A stretch of DNA of 41,366 nucleotides from an uncultured Candidatus Saccharibacteria bacterium (GCA_947306745.1 CAMZHH010000006.1:1-41366), one strand, 5' to 3'; positions 23,056-31,567 are shown, counted from the stretch's first letter. Made by a program: numbers and translations. Notes: a model not told the origin generated them from the sequence alone.

Positions 23056-23070
23056 TGAAAATCATTTTCA
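23056..23070. promoter_or_regulatory. Fur/Zur-type 7-1-7 operator
   Basis: TGAAAAT-C-ATTTTCA is a perfect 7-1-7 inverted repeat, close to the Fur-family consensus TGATAATNATTATCA. It lies 7 nt past the -10, where a bound repressor would block transcription. It precedes the regulator gene itself, indicating autoregulation of the operon. Confidence 0.8.
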
Positions 23071-23088
23071 TTTTTGAAGAGGTGTGAA

Positions 23089-23490
23089 ATGGCAAATAAA
23101 AACCGTATATTAAACCGAAATTACGTCATGCAAATTGCGCAGAGTTTTTCTACTCCCTTCACCGCTAAGGATGTCGTAACGAAAATCGATGAAGAAGGAA
23201 ATCATCTCGGCGTCACTACAGTTTATCGAATTTTAAATGAGTTCGTAAACGACAGTCTACTCCGTAAAAATCTCGGCGAAAACAATACGGCAACTTTTAT
23301 CCACCTCGAAGAATGCGAAAACGAAAACCATGTCTATTTAGAGTGCCTTAATTGCCATAAAATTATCCATGTCGACTGTCGTCATTTTAACAATTTCCGC
23401 AAGCACGCATCGCATAAGCATGGTTTCACCATTACAAACTTTCAAATGACTATTCCAGGCTATTGTTCCGATTGTCAGGAGGCAAAATGA
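23089..23490 (+). CDS. Fur-family metal-responsive repressor (Zur/Fur type)
   Basis: 133 residues from ATG 23089 with AGAGGTG upstream; the frame opens at a TTG (23074) inside the leader. N-terminal winged helix (FTAKDVVTKIDEE, then LGVTTVYRILNEF, the recognition helix). The C-terminal dimer/metal domain has CLNCHKIIHVDC and CSDC, the two CxxC pairs of the structural zinc site. The partners are a ZnuA/TroA-type importer, so zinc is the favoured signal. The operator also looks like an iron Fur box, so iron or manganese is not excluded. First gene of the unit; overlaps the next by ATGA. Confidence 0.9.
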   Translation: MANKNRILNRNYVMQIAQSFSTPFTAKDVVTKIDEEGNHLGVTTVYRILNEFVNDSLLRKNLGENNTATFIHLEECENENHVYLECLNCHKIIHVDCRHFNNFRKHASHKHGFTITNFQMTIPGYCSDCQEAK

Positions 23491-24386
23491 ATAAAAAACG
23501 CATCCTTCGCATCACTGTCCTCTGCATCGTAATTGTTCTTATTGGCTTATTATTGTTCATACCGCGCATTGCACCAAAAACCGATGACGGCAAAATAAAA
23601 ATCGTTTCCACGACTTTTCCGACCTATGATATCTCACGCGCCCTCGCCTACGGCCTTAGTGCAAATATTAAAATGCTCGTTAAGCCAGGCGTTGAAATCC
23701 ACGAGTACGATCCGTCTCCACAAGACATTATCGACGCGCAATCCGCCGACATCTTCATCTATATCGGCGGCGAATCCGACGCCTGGGTTGATAAAATCAA
23801 TTTCAGCGAAAATACATTAGTTATTAAGCTCATTGATGCCGTCAAAACCATCGCCGAGACAGACGATACCGATAAAATCGATGAGCACATTTGGACCTCC
23901 CCTACGAACTATCTTTCAATGCTCAGTTATGCTAAAAGCCAAATTAGCGCAAAATATCCAGAATTAAATACTGCTTTATATGATAATCTATCTATTTACG
24001 GCGAAACTATCCGCGATCTCGACCAACAATATCGCGAGGCAAAAATTACACAGCCAATCATCGTCGCCGATCGCTTCCCATTTCGCTATTTAGCCAAAGA
24101 ATATCAACTCGATTATATCGCCGCATTCCCTGGCTGTGCCGAACAGACCGAAGCCAATACTGAAACTATCGCAAAGATGATTGATACTGTTAAGAAAAAT
24201 CAGACACCTTACATTTATACTCTTGAAATGTCAAACACAAAAATCGCTCAAACTATCGTAGATGCCACCAATGTTAAGATTCGTACGCTTTACTCCGGCC
24301 ACAACCTTAGTCAAGACGACTTTAATTCTGGCACCACAATGGCCGTTATCTATGAACGCAATTTAAAGGCTCTTCAGGAAAGCTAA
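23487..24386 (+). CDS. znuA: Metal ABC transporter substrate-binding protein (ZnuA/TroA family)
   Basis: 299 residues from ATG 23487 (AGGAGG upstream; 4-bp overlap with the regulator). An N-terminal hydrophobic segment (about 8-28) acts as signal or anchor. No lipobox Cys is obvious, so it is probably membrane-tethered. TroA-fold motifs: VSTTFPTYDISRAL, His72 in VEIHEYDPSPQD, His134 in DEHIWTSP. Where ZnuA has its third His (HxAFGYF) this protein has DRFPFRYL, followed by AAFPGCAEQTEAN, as in a Firmicutes-type subfamily. Metal (Zn, Mn or Fe) cannot be fixed from sequence. No His-rich loop. Confidence 0.88.
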   Translation: MNKKRILRITVLCIVIVLIGLLLFIPRIAPKTDDGKIKIVSTTFPTYDISRALAYGLSANIKMLVKPGVEIHEYDPSPQDIIDAQSADIFIYIGGESDAWVDKINFSENTLVIKLIDAVKTIAETDDTDKIDEHIWTSPTNYLSMLSYAKSQISAKYPELNTALYDNLSIYGETIRDLDQQYREAKITQPIIVADRFPFRYLAKEYQLDYIAAFPGCAEQTEANTETIAKMIDTVKKNQTPYIYTLEMSNTKIAQTIVDATNVKIRTLYSGHNLSQDDFNSGTTMAVIYERNLKALQES

Positions 24387-25055
24387 ATGAGCATCGTTGA
24401 AGTAAAAAATCTGAGTTTTCATTATCACGATCATCCTGTTTTTGATAAGCTAAATTTCAAAGTCGACCGTGGAGATTTTCTCTGCATTGTAGGCCCAAAT
24501 GGCAGTGGCAAATCTACTCTACTAAAATGCCTCCTTGGATTAATCAAACCAACTTCAGGCACAATTAAATTTGGCGACAACTTAAAAGCAAACCAAATTG
24601 GTTATCTACCTCAGCATACCCAAATTCCAGCCAACTTCCCCGCATCGGTTATTGAAATTGTATCTTCCGGCGCGCTTAATCAAACTAAATTATTCCAACC
24701 ATATCCAAAAACTGTCATCAATAAAGCGCTTAAACAGCTCGATATCGAAAAACTTAAAAATCGGCCATATAGTCAATTATCTGGTGGCCAGCGCCAAAAA
24801 GTTCTCCTCGCCCGCGCAATCGTGGCCGCAAATGGGCTCCTAATCCTCGACGAACCGAGCAACAATCTCGACTATGATTCGAAGCGCAATTTCTATCAAA
24901 CGCTGACCAAATTAAATAAACAGTACGCCATCATTATGGTCACTCATGACCTCGATCACCACAACTTACTTGGCAATCACATTCTATCGCTCGACCATGA
25001 TGCTCCATTCTTTGGTAATACCGCAGAATATGTCAGGAGGGTCCATGCTCGCTAG
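24387..25055 (+). CDS. znuC: Metal ABC transporter ATPase
   Basis: 222 residues; ATG directly follows the znuA stop (TAA-ATG). Walker A GPNGSGKST (36-44), Q-loop GYLPQHTQIP, signature LSGGQRQKVLLARAI, Walker B LLILDEPSNNLD, H-loop VTHDLDHH. Typical length for ZnuC/MntB ATPases. Energises the znuB permease. Confidence 0.92.
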   Translation: MSIVEVKNLSFHYHDHPVFDKLNFKVDRGDFLCIVGPNGSGKSTLLKCLLGLIKPTSGTIKFGDNLKANQIGYLPQHTQIPANFPASVIEIVSSGALNQTKLFQPYPKTVINKALKQLDIEKLKNRPYSQLSGGQRQKVLLARAIVAANGLLILDEPSNNLDYDSKRNFYQTLTKLNKQYAIIMVTHDLDHHNLLGNHILSLDHDAPFFGNTAEYVRRVHAR

Positions 25056-25854
25056 TTTCTTTGAAATGATGCAGTATGATTTCATTCAGCGTGCTTTTAT
25101 TGCTGGATTGATTATTTCAATCTGCGCCGCGTTAATCGGTTCCAGCCTTGTATTACGCCGCCAATCAATGATTGGCGATGGACTATCGCATGTCGCTTTC
25201 GGAGCCGTCGCAATTGCAGTCGCATTTGGTTGGGCGCCAATCGAATTTTCAATTATTATTGCTATTATCGCTGCTTTTGCAATTCTTCGTATTAATGACA
25301 ACTCCAAAATTAATAGCGACGCAATTATTGCCGCATTATCCGCATCCGCGCTCGCCATTGGTACTTTCGTAGTTTCCGTAAAAGGCGTAAATATCGATTT
25401 AAATGCCTACTTATTTGGCAGCATCCTCGCCATTTCGACGCACGATCTTATTGTTTGCGCAATTCTTGGCGCGATTATTATTGCTGTTTTTACAATACTT
25501 CGACGCCAAATTTTCGCCATTACTTTTGATGAGGTATTTGCAAAATCCATCGGTATTAAAGTTAATACCTATCAGGGCATTCTAGCTATTCTTTGCGCAA
25601 TTACGATCGTAATTGGTATGAAAATGCTTGGCGCCCTCCTCATTTCTAGTCTCATTATTTTCCCATGCCTCAGTGCTATGCAATTTTCCAGAAACTACCG
25701 CCAAAACACTATCATTTCCGTCGCAATATCTGTCATATGCTTCATTATCGGCCTAGTCGCATCATACATATTCGCCACTCCAGCTGGCGCCTCCATCGTC
25801 CTTGTCAATTTGTGTGTATTTTTACTCTGTTTCATCTATAATAAACTTAGATGA
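25045..25854 (+). CDS. znuB: Metal ABC transporter permease (ZnuB/TroC family)
   Basis: 269 residues from ATG 25045 (AGGAGGGT upstream), overlapping znuC by 11 bp; the frame is open further upstream inside znuC. About eight membrane helices. ABC-3 family text: RRQSMIGDGLSHVAFGAVA near the N-terminus, GALLISSLIIFPCLSAMQFS, and FATPAGASIVLVNLCVFL at the end. Forms the channel with the ATPase. Overlaps the next gene by ATGA. Confidence 0.92.
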   Translation: MLASFFEMMQYDFIQRAFIAGLIISICAALIGSSLVLRRQSMIGDGLSHVAFGAVAIAVAFGWAPIEFSIIIAIIAAFAILRINDNSKINSDAIIAALSASALAIGTFVVSVKGVNIDLNAYLFGSILAISTHDLIVCAILGAIIIAVFTILRRQIFAITFDEVFAKSIGIKVNTYQGILAILCAITIVIGMKMLGALLISSLIIFPCLSAMQFSRNYRQNTIISVAISVICFIIGLVASYIFATPAGASIVLVNLCVFLLCFIYNKLR

Positions 25855-26621
25855 AATTCCCAAAGACGATTCGCTATAAAAGCTTCGATCAAGATTTTGC
25901 CGAAACGCGCAACCAAGATTTTCACCTTCCCGAGAATTATCAATGGACACATAGTAATCCTTTTTATCGCTTTTTTGCGATGTGTTTTTATCCCATCGTC
26001 GTCTTATTTTCACTTTGCTATCTCAAATTAACGGCACATATCACAATCAAAAATCGCTACCTTCTCCGTCACGCCCGTGAAGGATACTTTCTATACGTCA
26101 ATCATACGCAGTGGTTCGGCGACGTCGTAAATCCTTTCGTGCTCACATTCGCTAAGCATCCTTACATTATTTGTAGCCCAGCTAATTTAGGCATACCAAT
26201 TATTGGCAAAGCATTACCAACGGCTGGCGCTTTACCAATTCCAGATAATCTTCACGATATGAAGAAACTTAATGACGCTATCGAAAAACGTATTAAGCAA
26301 AAGAAGGCCATCGTTGTATATCCAGAAAGTCACATGTGGCCATATTATACAGGCGTACGCCCATTCAATCCCGCCGCCTTTCATTATCCAGCCAAATTAC
26401 ATACACCAATCTACGTCGCCACCACAACTTACAAAAAGAGTACTTATCCATGGCGTAAAAAACCAAAAATTACCATCTATATCGATGGACCATTCTATGA
26501 CGACGAAGATGCCCCACGCAAACAAAACATTAATGATTTAATGCGCTACGTACAGCTAACTATGAAACGTCGCTGCAAACATAGCACTTACGAATATATT
26601 AAATATAAACAGAAATCTTAA
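25851..26621 (+). CDS. PlsC-like lysophospholipid acyltransferase
   Basis: 256 residues. A membrane segment (about 38-60, FFAMCFYPIVVLFSLCYL) precedes an acyltransferase domain with NHTQWFGD (NHx4D, 84-91) and IVVYPESHMWP (EGTR-like block). Transfers an acyl chain to a glycerol- or sugar-phosphate lipid at the membrane. The start overlaps znuB by 4 bp, so it is translated with the metal importer, an odd pairing. Its stop overlaps (4 bp) that of the convergent operon which ends in a second acyltransferase. No terminator fits between them. Confidence 0.85.
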   Translation: MKFPKTIRYKSFDQDFAETRNQDFHLPENYQWTHSNPFYRFFAMCFYPIVVLFSLCYLKLTAHITIKNRYLLRHAREGYFLYVNHTQWFGDVVNPFVLTFAKHPYIICSPANLGIPIIGKALPTAGALPIPDNLHDMKKLNDAIEKRIKQKKAIVVYPESHMWPYYTGVRPFNPAAFHYPAKLHTPIYVATTTYKKSTYPWRKKPKITIYIDGPFYDDEDAPRKQNINDLMRYVQLTMKRRCKHSTYEYIKYKQKS

Positions 26622-27490
26622 TTCTTTTTAATGCCACGCTTATAGCCCGCAATATCGCTATAACTAAACTTATAGTCTAACTTCTTACCACACGCCTTTT
26701 CATAAGCCTCTACGCGTTCCTGGTAATCTTTTTCTGCCATAAATTTACTATTTTCTTTGTGGCTCTTCTTAGGATCCGGATAAATTGGCTCCAAAATATG
26801 AATCGTATAATCGAGCTTCACAAACTGCTCGTTATCATCCTCGTCGGTGTCCTGCATTTCAATAAAAATCGGTACAACTGGCGCTCCGGCCTGCGCAGCA
26901 AATAAATACGTGCCACGCTTGCATGGACGCGGTTTGCGATAGTTAAACCACAATTCTTCTTCTGGATAGATAACGATAAAATCGCCATTTTCAACCATAC
27001 TTTTAATTTTTGGAATAAAAGTCTTTAGGATATAATTCGGCGTTTTACGTAGCGGCACTAAACGTTGATTATAAATCAGATAACCATTAAAACCTTCCAT
27101 CGCAAGGTTTGTTTCCTGTGCTACAAGGTGAATTGGTTTATGATATTTCTTCTTAATTACGTAACGCGGAAAGATACTATCGAGAGGATTAAAGTGATTA
27201 TTTGTAATAATCGCACCTTTTTTAATCTTATCTAAGTTTTCCCAGCCTTCAACTTTAATATGCTTTTTATGCATTGCCGTAACGATATCTTCCATCAAAA
27301 ACACCGGACGACTTTTAATGAAATACCAGAGTTTATTTTTGCGATATTTAAAATATTTTTCAATCGCCTCCTCGGCTTGCTCATCAGTCAAAGATGGGTC
27401 ATCCAATTCAGCTTTCGTATTATAATTACCTGCTTTCGCAAGTTTTTTGATGTTTTCAATTACTGGACTTTTATCGCCACCAATAATCAT
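26618..27490 (-). CDS. Second PlsC-like acyltransferase
   Basis: 290 residues. NHFNPLDS (NHx4D, about 97-104) and FIVIYPEEELWFNYRKPRP (acceptor-binding block) mark the family, followed by AGAPVVPIFIEMQDTDED. It has an extra ~70-residue N-terminal part (KSPVIENIKKLAKAGNYNTK) that looks helical, and no clear membrane helix. Last gene of the operon that starts with an acyl-adenylating enzyme, directly joined to the GT8 gene (TAG-ATG). Plausibly uses the acyl-ACP made by that operon as donor. Confidence 0.84.
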   Translation of the reverse strand: MIIGGDKSPVIENIKKLAKAGNYNTKAELDDPSLTDEQAEEAIEKYFKYRKNKLWYFIKSRPVFLMEDIVTAMHKKHIKVEGWENLDKIKKGAIITNNHFNPLDSIFPRYVIKKKYHKPIHLVAQETNLAMEGFNGYLIYNQRLVPLRKTPNYILKTFIPKIKSMVENGDFIVIYPEEELWFNYRKPRPCKRGTYLFAAQAGAPVVPIFIEMQDTDEDDNEQFVKLDYTIHILEPIYPDPKKSHKENSKFMAEKDYQERVEAYEKACGKKLDYKFSYSDIAGYKRGIKKN

Positions 27491-28456
27491 CTAATTCCTC
27501 GTTTCCTGCCCACTTTCAAAAATCTTTTTAAAAGTCACTTCGGCCTTCAAAATTTCTTTAACGCGTTCCGTCATTTGCGCCAAGCGTTCTTCATCTCCCT
27601 TTACGCTCTTCTTTGAGAAAGTTTTCTTTTCTTTCTCAATGGTTTTATAAAATGCCGAGTGCTTTGCATACTCCCAAAATAATTCTTCGTAATCCGTACC
27701 GTCATAATGCCATGGCTTAAAGAATAAGTTATAGTGCACAATTTTTGGGTCTTTCATCGGATGATGATCCGGTGTTGGCATTGCATTCCATGCAATATCC
27801 AAATATTTTACGCGACCCACGCACATTGCATTTAAGTAATCCTGATCTGGCGCCACCGTATCAAAATCATATTTATTTAACAAATACAAAAAGTGTTCGC
27901 AAAATTCTTCTTCGCGGAATTTTTCAAAATCAATTACCAACACACCAGAATTAAAATACCTGTCGTGCTGAATGCCAACCGCATCATCAAAATATTTACA
28001 GAACAACGGATTTCCCTGCGTCGACATATCTACGCAAGCTGCAATCAGATTTCCCTTCAAATCAGTCTCAAATAACTTCGCCACATCATCGTTTACGATA
28101 ATATCGCTATCTAAATATAAACCTTTGTCATACTGCGGAAACATTTCCGGCAAGAAAATACGATAATAAATCGTTGGCGTAAAATAATCTGCCTTCAGTT
28201 GTGTCGACTTGCGATCAGAAATACCACTCAAAGTCTCTTGCATTTCTATCGCAATAATATTTACATTTTCTTCGTGACCAACATTTAGCTTCTGCAACTT
28301 GCGCAACGAACGACGAGTTAAATTATGATATACCACATGTAAGTTATACTGGTATTTCTCGCTCGTATGATCAATCAAAGAAGCCAATGCTGTCGATAAA
28401 TACGGTGCATAATTTTCGTCAACGCTAAAAAATACTGGCACTATTTTCTTTTTCAT
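27491..28456 (-). CDS. GT8 family glycosyltransferase
   Basis: 321 residues, retaining GT-A fold. IVPVFFSVDENYAPYLSTAL at the start binds the nucleotide sugar; GLYLDSDIIVNDDV carries the DxD metal motif (about 115). NSGVLVIDFEKFRE and PDQDYLNAM, then IVHYNLFFKPWH (late His), complete the GT8 signature. LgtC/GspA-like enzymes add Gal or Glc to lipids or glycans. The ~65-residue basic C-terminus may touch the membrane. ATGA overlap with the upstream GT8 gene. Confidence 0.9.
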   Translation of the reverse strand: MKKKIVPVFFSVDENYAPYLSTALASLIDHTSEKYQYNLHVVYHNLTRRSLRKLQKLNVGHEENVNIIAIEMQETLSGISDRKSTQLKADYFTPTIYYRIFLPEMFPQYDKGLYLDSDIIVNDDVAKLFETDLKGNLIAACVDMSTQGNPLFCKYFDDAVGIQHDRYFNSGVLVIDFEKFREEEFCEHFLYLLNKYDFDTVAPDQDYLNAMCVGRVKYLDIAWNAMPTPDHHPMKDPKIVHYNLFFKPWHYDGTDYEELFWEYAKHSAFYKTIEKEKKTFSKKSVKGDEERLAQMTERVKEILKAEVTFKKIFESGQETRN

Positions 28457-29268
28457 TTTTCAATCCTATCCTTCACGGCCAGATACTCTTCAAGGACATC
28501 ATCAAAAGCGTGACATTTCAACACGCTATGCATTTTCTCAATATTCCACGGTTTAATCTTCTGTGTATGAAAAACCGGCCAAAATCTAAAAGTAGTCGAG
28601 AAATGACGAAATACTGTCTCGCCAGTCTCTTGTTTCTGCTCATTAAATTTACGATCCACCAATAGCTTTTTCTTTGCATAAATATTAATCGAAGTCTGAT
28701 CTGGCAACATCATCTTAGCCCACTTGATTCGATTACGCGTCTTCTTAAATAGACCGCTCTCACGAATTAATTCCATATTCATCAACAGTACGCCAGAATT
28801 CATATAATCTTTTTCGCGCAAATTAGTGCGAATCCAGTGCTGACCATAATAATCTACCGCGCCAATGATCTCGTATTCTGAATTATCCATCTTATAGAGC
28901 AAATTCGGCTCTTTTAGCGCGACGACATCCGTATCAAGATACAGAAGCTTCTTTGGTAATTTATCTACTAAATCCGAATAAAGACGCAATAAACAATACG
29001 GCGTAAAGAAAGTAGATAGATTCGCGCGCGGCATATCGGATTGAAATTCTTTAGTCGCGTCAATTAAGGTAATTTTGTGCTTTGGATTCTTCTTTTGTAG
29101 GACTTTCTCAAGTTCGCGCATGCTTTTTTCGGTTATTTCCTTATAGCCGCGCATTTTCATCGTCATCACAAAAATATTCAAATTCGTCTTTGTATTTTTT
29201 GCTAAAGACAACGTCGAGATAATCAGGCCATCGAGGATATTTCTATCACCACAATACAATACGTTCAT
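28453..29268 (-). CDS. GT8 family glycosyltransferase
   Basis: 271 residues. MNVLYCGDRNILDGLIISTL, KLLYLDTDVVALKE (DxD, about 111), DYMNSGVLLMNMELI and LPDQTSIN are the GT8 motifs, and PWNIEKMHS is the C-terminal block. Diverged from the neighbouring GT8, so the two likely add successive sugars. Starts 5 nt after the phosphopantetheinyl-transferase stop, with GAGGAAT upstream. Confidence 0.88.
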   Translation of the reverse strand: MNVLYCGDRNILDGLIISTLSLAKNTKTNLNIFVMTMKMRGYKEITEKSMRELEKVLQKKNPKHKITLIDATKEFQSDMPRANLSTFFTPYCLLRLYSDLVDKLPKKLLYLDTDVVALKEPNLLYKMDNSEYEIIGAVDYYGQHWIRTNLREKDYMNSGVLLMNMELIRESGLFKKTRNRIKWAKMMLPDQTSINIYAKKKLLVDRKFNEQKQETGETVFRHFSTTFRFWPVFHTQKIKPWNIEKMHSVLKCHAFDDVLEEYLAVKDRIEK

Positions 29269-29273
29269 AATAG

Positions 29274-29714
29274 CTATTCCTCATTATAGCATGCTACTAC
29301 ATAATCGTCTTGTAGCCACACTTCAGCTTCTTTTAAGGCTAACGCGTTAATATTATGAAAGCCAAGCGCGATTCCCTTTCCTTTCGCCTTGGCATAACTT
29401 TCCTTAATGGCCCACACCCGGGTGAAATCTTCCGCCGTCTTTATCCATGCCAGCTCCTCTGGCGTACATATCCTTTTCATGGCATGTTTTTTCATACATA
29501 CCTTTTGTATGTCGATGCCAATTTCCTTATCTGATATCGCGCAAGCAACATATTCTCCGCTATGGCTCAGATTAAAAAACAGTTCTCCACTTTCTAAATA
29601 CGGCTTTCCGTATTCGTTATAGCGGAGCTTATAATTCGCAATTCCGTTTAAACGCAAAACTTCGTCTAATAATTCCTTAGACGAAGTATGTTTTTTAAGA
29701 TAAATTTTACGCAT
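29274..29714 (-). CDS. Sfp-type 4'-phosphopantetheinyl transferase
   Basis: 146 residues from ATG 29714, which overlaps the ACP gene by 8 bp (ATGCGTAA). Motifs: FNLSHSGEYVACAIS, IGIDIQKV (GxD magnesium site, about 64) and RVWAIKESYAKAKGKGI (WxxKExxxKxxG). Transfers phosphopantetheine from CoA to the Ser of a carrier protein; the partner is almost surely the adjacent ACP. Shorter than Sfp (about 225) and in the range of single-domain types. The frame opens upstream at 29753, inside the ACP gene. Confidence 0.92.
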   Translation of the reverse strand: MRKIYLKKHTSSKELLDEVLRLNGIANYKLRYNEYGKPYLESGELFFNLSHSGEYVACAISDKEIGIDIQKVCMKKHAMKRICTPEELAWIKTAEDFTRVWAIKESYAKAKGKGIALGFHNINALALKEAEVWLQDDYVVACYNEE

Positions 29715-29943
29715 CCCGTTCTTGGTGCTTCTCGATATACTCAATGATATCACCTACAGTCTGTAAGCTTTTGATATCCTTATCTTGAATTTCGACACCA
29801 AATTCTTCCTCAAACGCGCCTACCAAGTCAACCAAATCCAATGATTCTACGTCGAGATCTTCCACCAAGTTCGTCTTTTCGTTGAGTTTTTCTTTATCAA
29901 CATCCAAAGTCTCGGCAATCAAATTGATGACTTTATTCTTCAT
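29707..29943 (-). CDS. Acyl carrier protein
   Basis: 78 residues. EDLDVESLDLVDLVGAFEEE holds the attachment Ser34 (ESL in place of the common DSL) at the start of helix II. Acidic and helical like other ACPs. Start overlaps the adenylating-enzyme stop by 11 bp. Carries an acyl (or possibly aminoacyl) group as a phosphopantetheine thioester. No fatty-acid synthase genes are in the window. Confidence 0.93.
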   Translation of the reverse strand: MKNKVINLIAETLDVDKEKLNEKTNLVEDLDVESLDLVDLVGAFEEEFGVEIQDKDIKSLQTVGDIIEYIEKHQERDA

Positions 29944-31519
29944 TATTATCTTCCTCTATTAGCTTACTGCGAAGAATCTTACCGTTGTTATTTCTAGGCA
30001 TTGGATCACTACGCAAACGGACCATCGCAATCTGACGGTTCCTCGCTTTATCCTTGTTGTATTTATAAATTATATCATCAAAATACTCTTCGTCGCCAAA
30101 ATACGCGTCATTTGGATAAATTGAGGCGATTATTTTATTGCCATACTCATAAACCGCTACCTCTGCTACTCCCTCATCGCGCGCCAATGCGGCCTCAATT
30201 TCCTCTGGACTAACGTTCTCGCCGTTGCTAAGAATAATCAAGTTCTTTTTACGACCAGTCACATAGATAAAGCCATCCTCATCAATACGGCCTAAATCAC
30301 CCGTATAAAGATTACCGTTCTTCAAAACTTCGGCAGTGGCTTTCTTATCTTTATAATACCCCTTCATTACAATATCGCCACTTATGACAATTTCACCGTC
30401 AATAATCTTAACATCTACTCCGCGACAAGGCTGACCAATGCTACCATCGCGACGCCAATTATTACGATTAACCGATACAACCGGAGAACATTCCGTAATG
30501 CCATAGCCATTCAAAATCTCCACACCGATACTGCGGAACCATTGAATATACTTCGTGTCCAGATGTGCGCCGCCGCAAATAATATATTCCAAATTTCCGC
30601 CAAATTCTTTTAGCACTGAGCCGAAAATTTTCTTGCGCATATCAATGCCAATCTTCATTGCGCCATTACTTAATTTAATTCCGAACGATAATTTCTTATC
30701 GCTCTTCTGACGACGCGCCTGGCGCCAAATTTGACGGTACAAAGTTTCTACCACCATTGGTACAGCAAATACCGTATCCGGTTCGGCAACCTTAAAGTCA
30801 TCAATTAAATGCTTCAAACTACCGCTCACAAAAGTACGATTATGGTAGTAATACGGCATCAATGCAGAAGTAACGAACCCGAAAGCATGATGATATGGCA
30901 AGAAACTAATCACCTTTCCGCCAGGTGTAAAGATAGCCGAGGCGCCATAAATATCCGCTGCAATATTTTTTTGCGATAGCACAACAGCCTTGCTAAAACC
31001 AGTCGTACCAGACGTAAAGAAGATCATCGCATCCGCTTCGACGTCTACTTTAAACTTCTTACTCAATTTCTTACCAGCTCTAATATAACTATCAATCTCT
31101 TCGAGCGGAAAGGTATTGCGCAAGTATTGTTCTACCTGTTCACAGTAATTCAACGAGTAATAAATCGCATACACGTCTGCAGTCTTTAGCTGACGACGCA
31201 TGGTCTCCTCGTCGCCATCTTTATCAATCGCCACGCACACATTGCCACTAATCATAATAGCCAAGGCAGTTATGATCCAGTTGTAGCTATTCTCGCCAAT
31301 CACGGCAATATGTTTATTTTTATACTTGTTTGCAAAATACGCCGCTAAATTGCGCACATCATCGTAAGTTTGAGCAAAAGTCTTTTTTCTAACTTTGCCG
31401 TCATCATTGAACATAAAGGCGATTTTCTTCTCATCGTCTTTATATAGCTCAACTAAATCTTTGATACTATGTATTTCCGGATTCTCATAGTAATCATATG
31501 GCGCATTAGGCTTTTTCAT
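29933..31519 (-). CDS. Acyl-adenylating enzyme (ANL superfamily; probable acyl-ACP synthetase)
   Basis: 528 residues. AMP-binding signature FFTSGTTGFSKAVVLS (about 168-183), FLPYHHAFGF, NGYGITECSP (A5), YTGDLGRIDEDGFIYVTGR (A7/A8), ILSNGENVSPEE, and PRNNNGKILRSKL with the C-terminal catalytic Lys. Activates a carboxylic acid with ATP and loads CoA or a carrier protein. The co-translated ACP and PPTase argue for ACP loading. Resembles long-chain acyl ligases more than DltA. First gene of the operon; the -10 box is 12 nt before the ATG. Confidence 0.9.
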   Translation of the reverse strand: MKKPNAPYDYYENPEIHSIKDLVELYKDDEKKIAFMFNDDGKVRKKTFAQTYDDVRNLAAYFANKYKNKHIAVIGENSYNWIITALAIMISGNVCVAIDKDGDEETMRRQLKTADVYAIYYSLNYCEQVEQYLRNTFPLEEIDSYIRAGKKLSKKFKVDVEADAMIFFTSGTTGFSKAVVLSQKNIAADIYGASAIFTPGGKVISFLPYHHAFGFVTSALMPYYYHNRTFVSGSLKHLIDDFKVAEPDTVFAVPMVVETLYRQIWRQARRQKSDKKLSFGIKLSNGAMKIGIDMRKKIFGSVLKEFGGNLEYIICGGAHLDTKYIQWFRSIGVEILNGYGITECSPVVSVNRNNWRRDGSIGQPCRGVDVKIIDGEIVISGDIVMKGYYKDKKATAEVLKNGNLYTGDLGRIDEDGFIYVTGRKKNLIILSNGENVSPEEIEAALARDEGVAEVAVYEYGNKIIASIYPNDAYFGDEEYFDDIIYKYNKDKARNRQIAMVRLRSDPMPRNNNGKILRSKLIEEDNNEE

Positions 31520-31531
31520 ACAGTCTTATCT

Positions 31532-31537
31532 ATTATA
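31532..31537 (-). promoter_or_regulatory. -10 box, near-leaderless promoter of the acyl/GT8 operon
   Basis: GTGG-TATAAT extended -10, 12 nt before ATG 31519. Divergent from the plus-strand promoter 17 nt away. Confidence 0.6.
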
Positions 31538-31553
31538 CCACTCACGTAAAGAG

Positions 31554-31559
31554 TATAAT
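31554..31559 (+). promoter_or_regulatory. -10 box, leaderless promoter of the NDT-like/STAND unit
   Basis: TATAAT, 8 nt before ATG 31568. The two divergent -10 boxes lie inside a 48-bp gap, so the promoters may interfere. Confidence 0.6.
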
Positions 31560-31567
31560 AATAAGAT

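Noticed and set aside
29933-31519. Classical dlt (D-alanylation) operon
   Set aside because: There is an adenylating enzyme and a carrier protein, but no DltB MBOAT or DltD, and the enzyme reads more like a long-chain acyl ligase.
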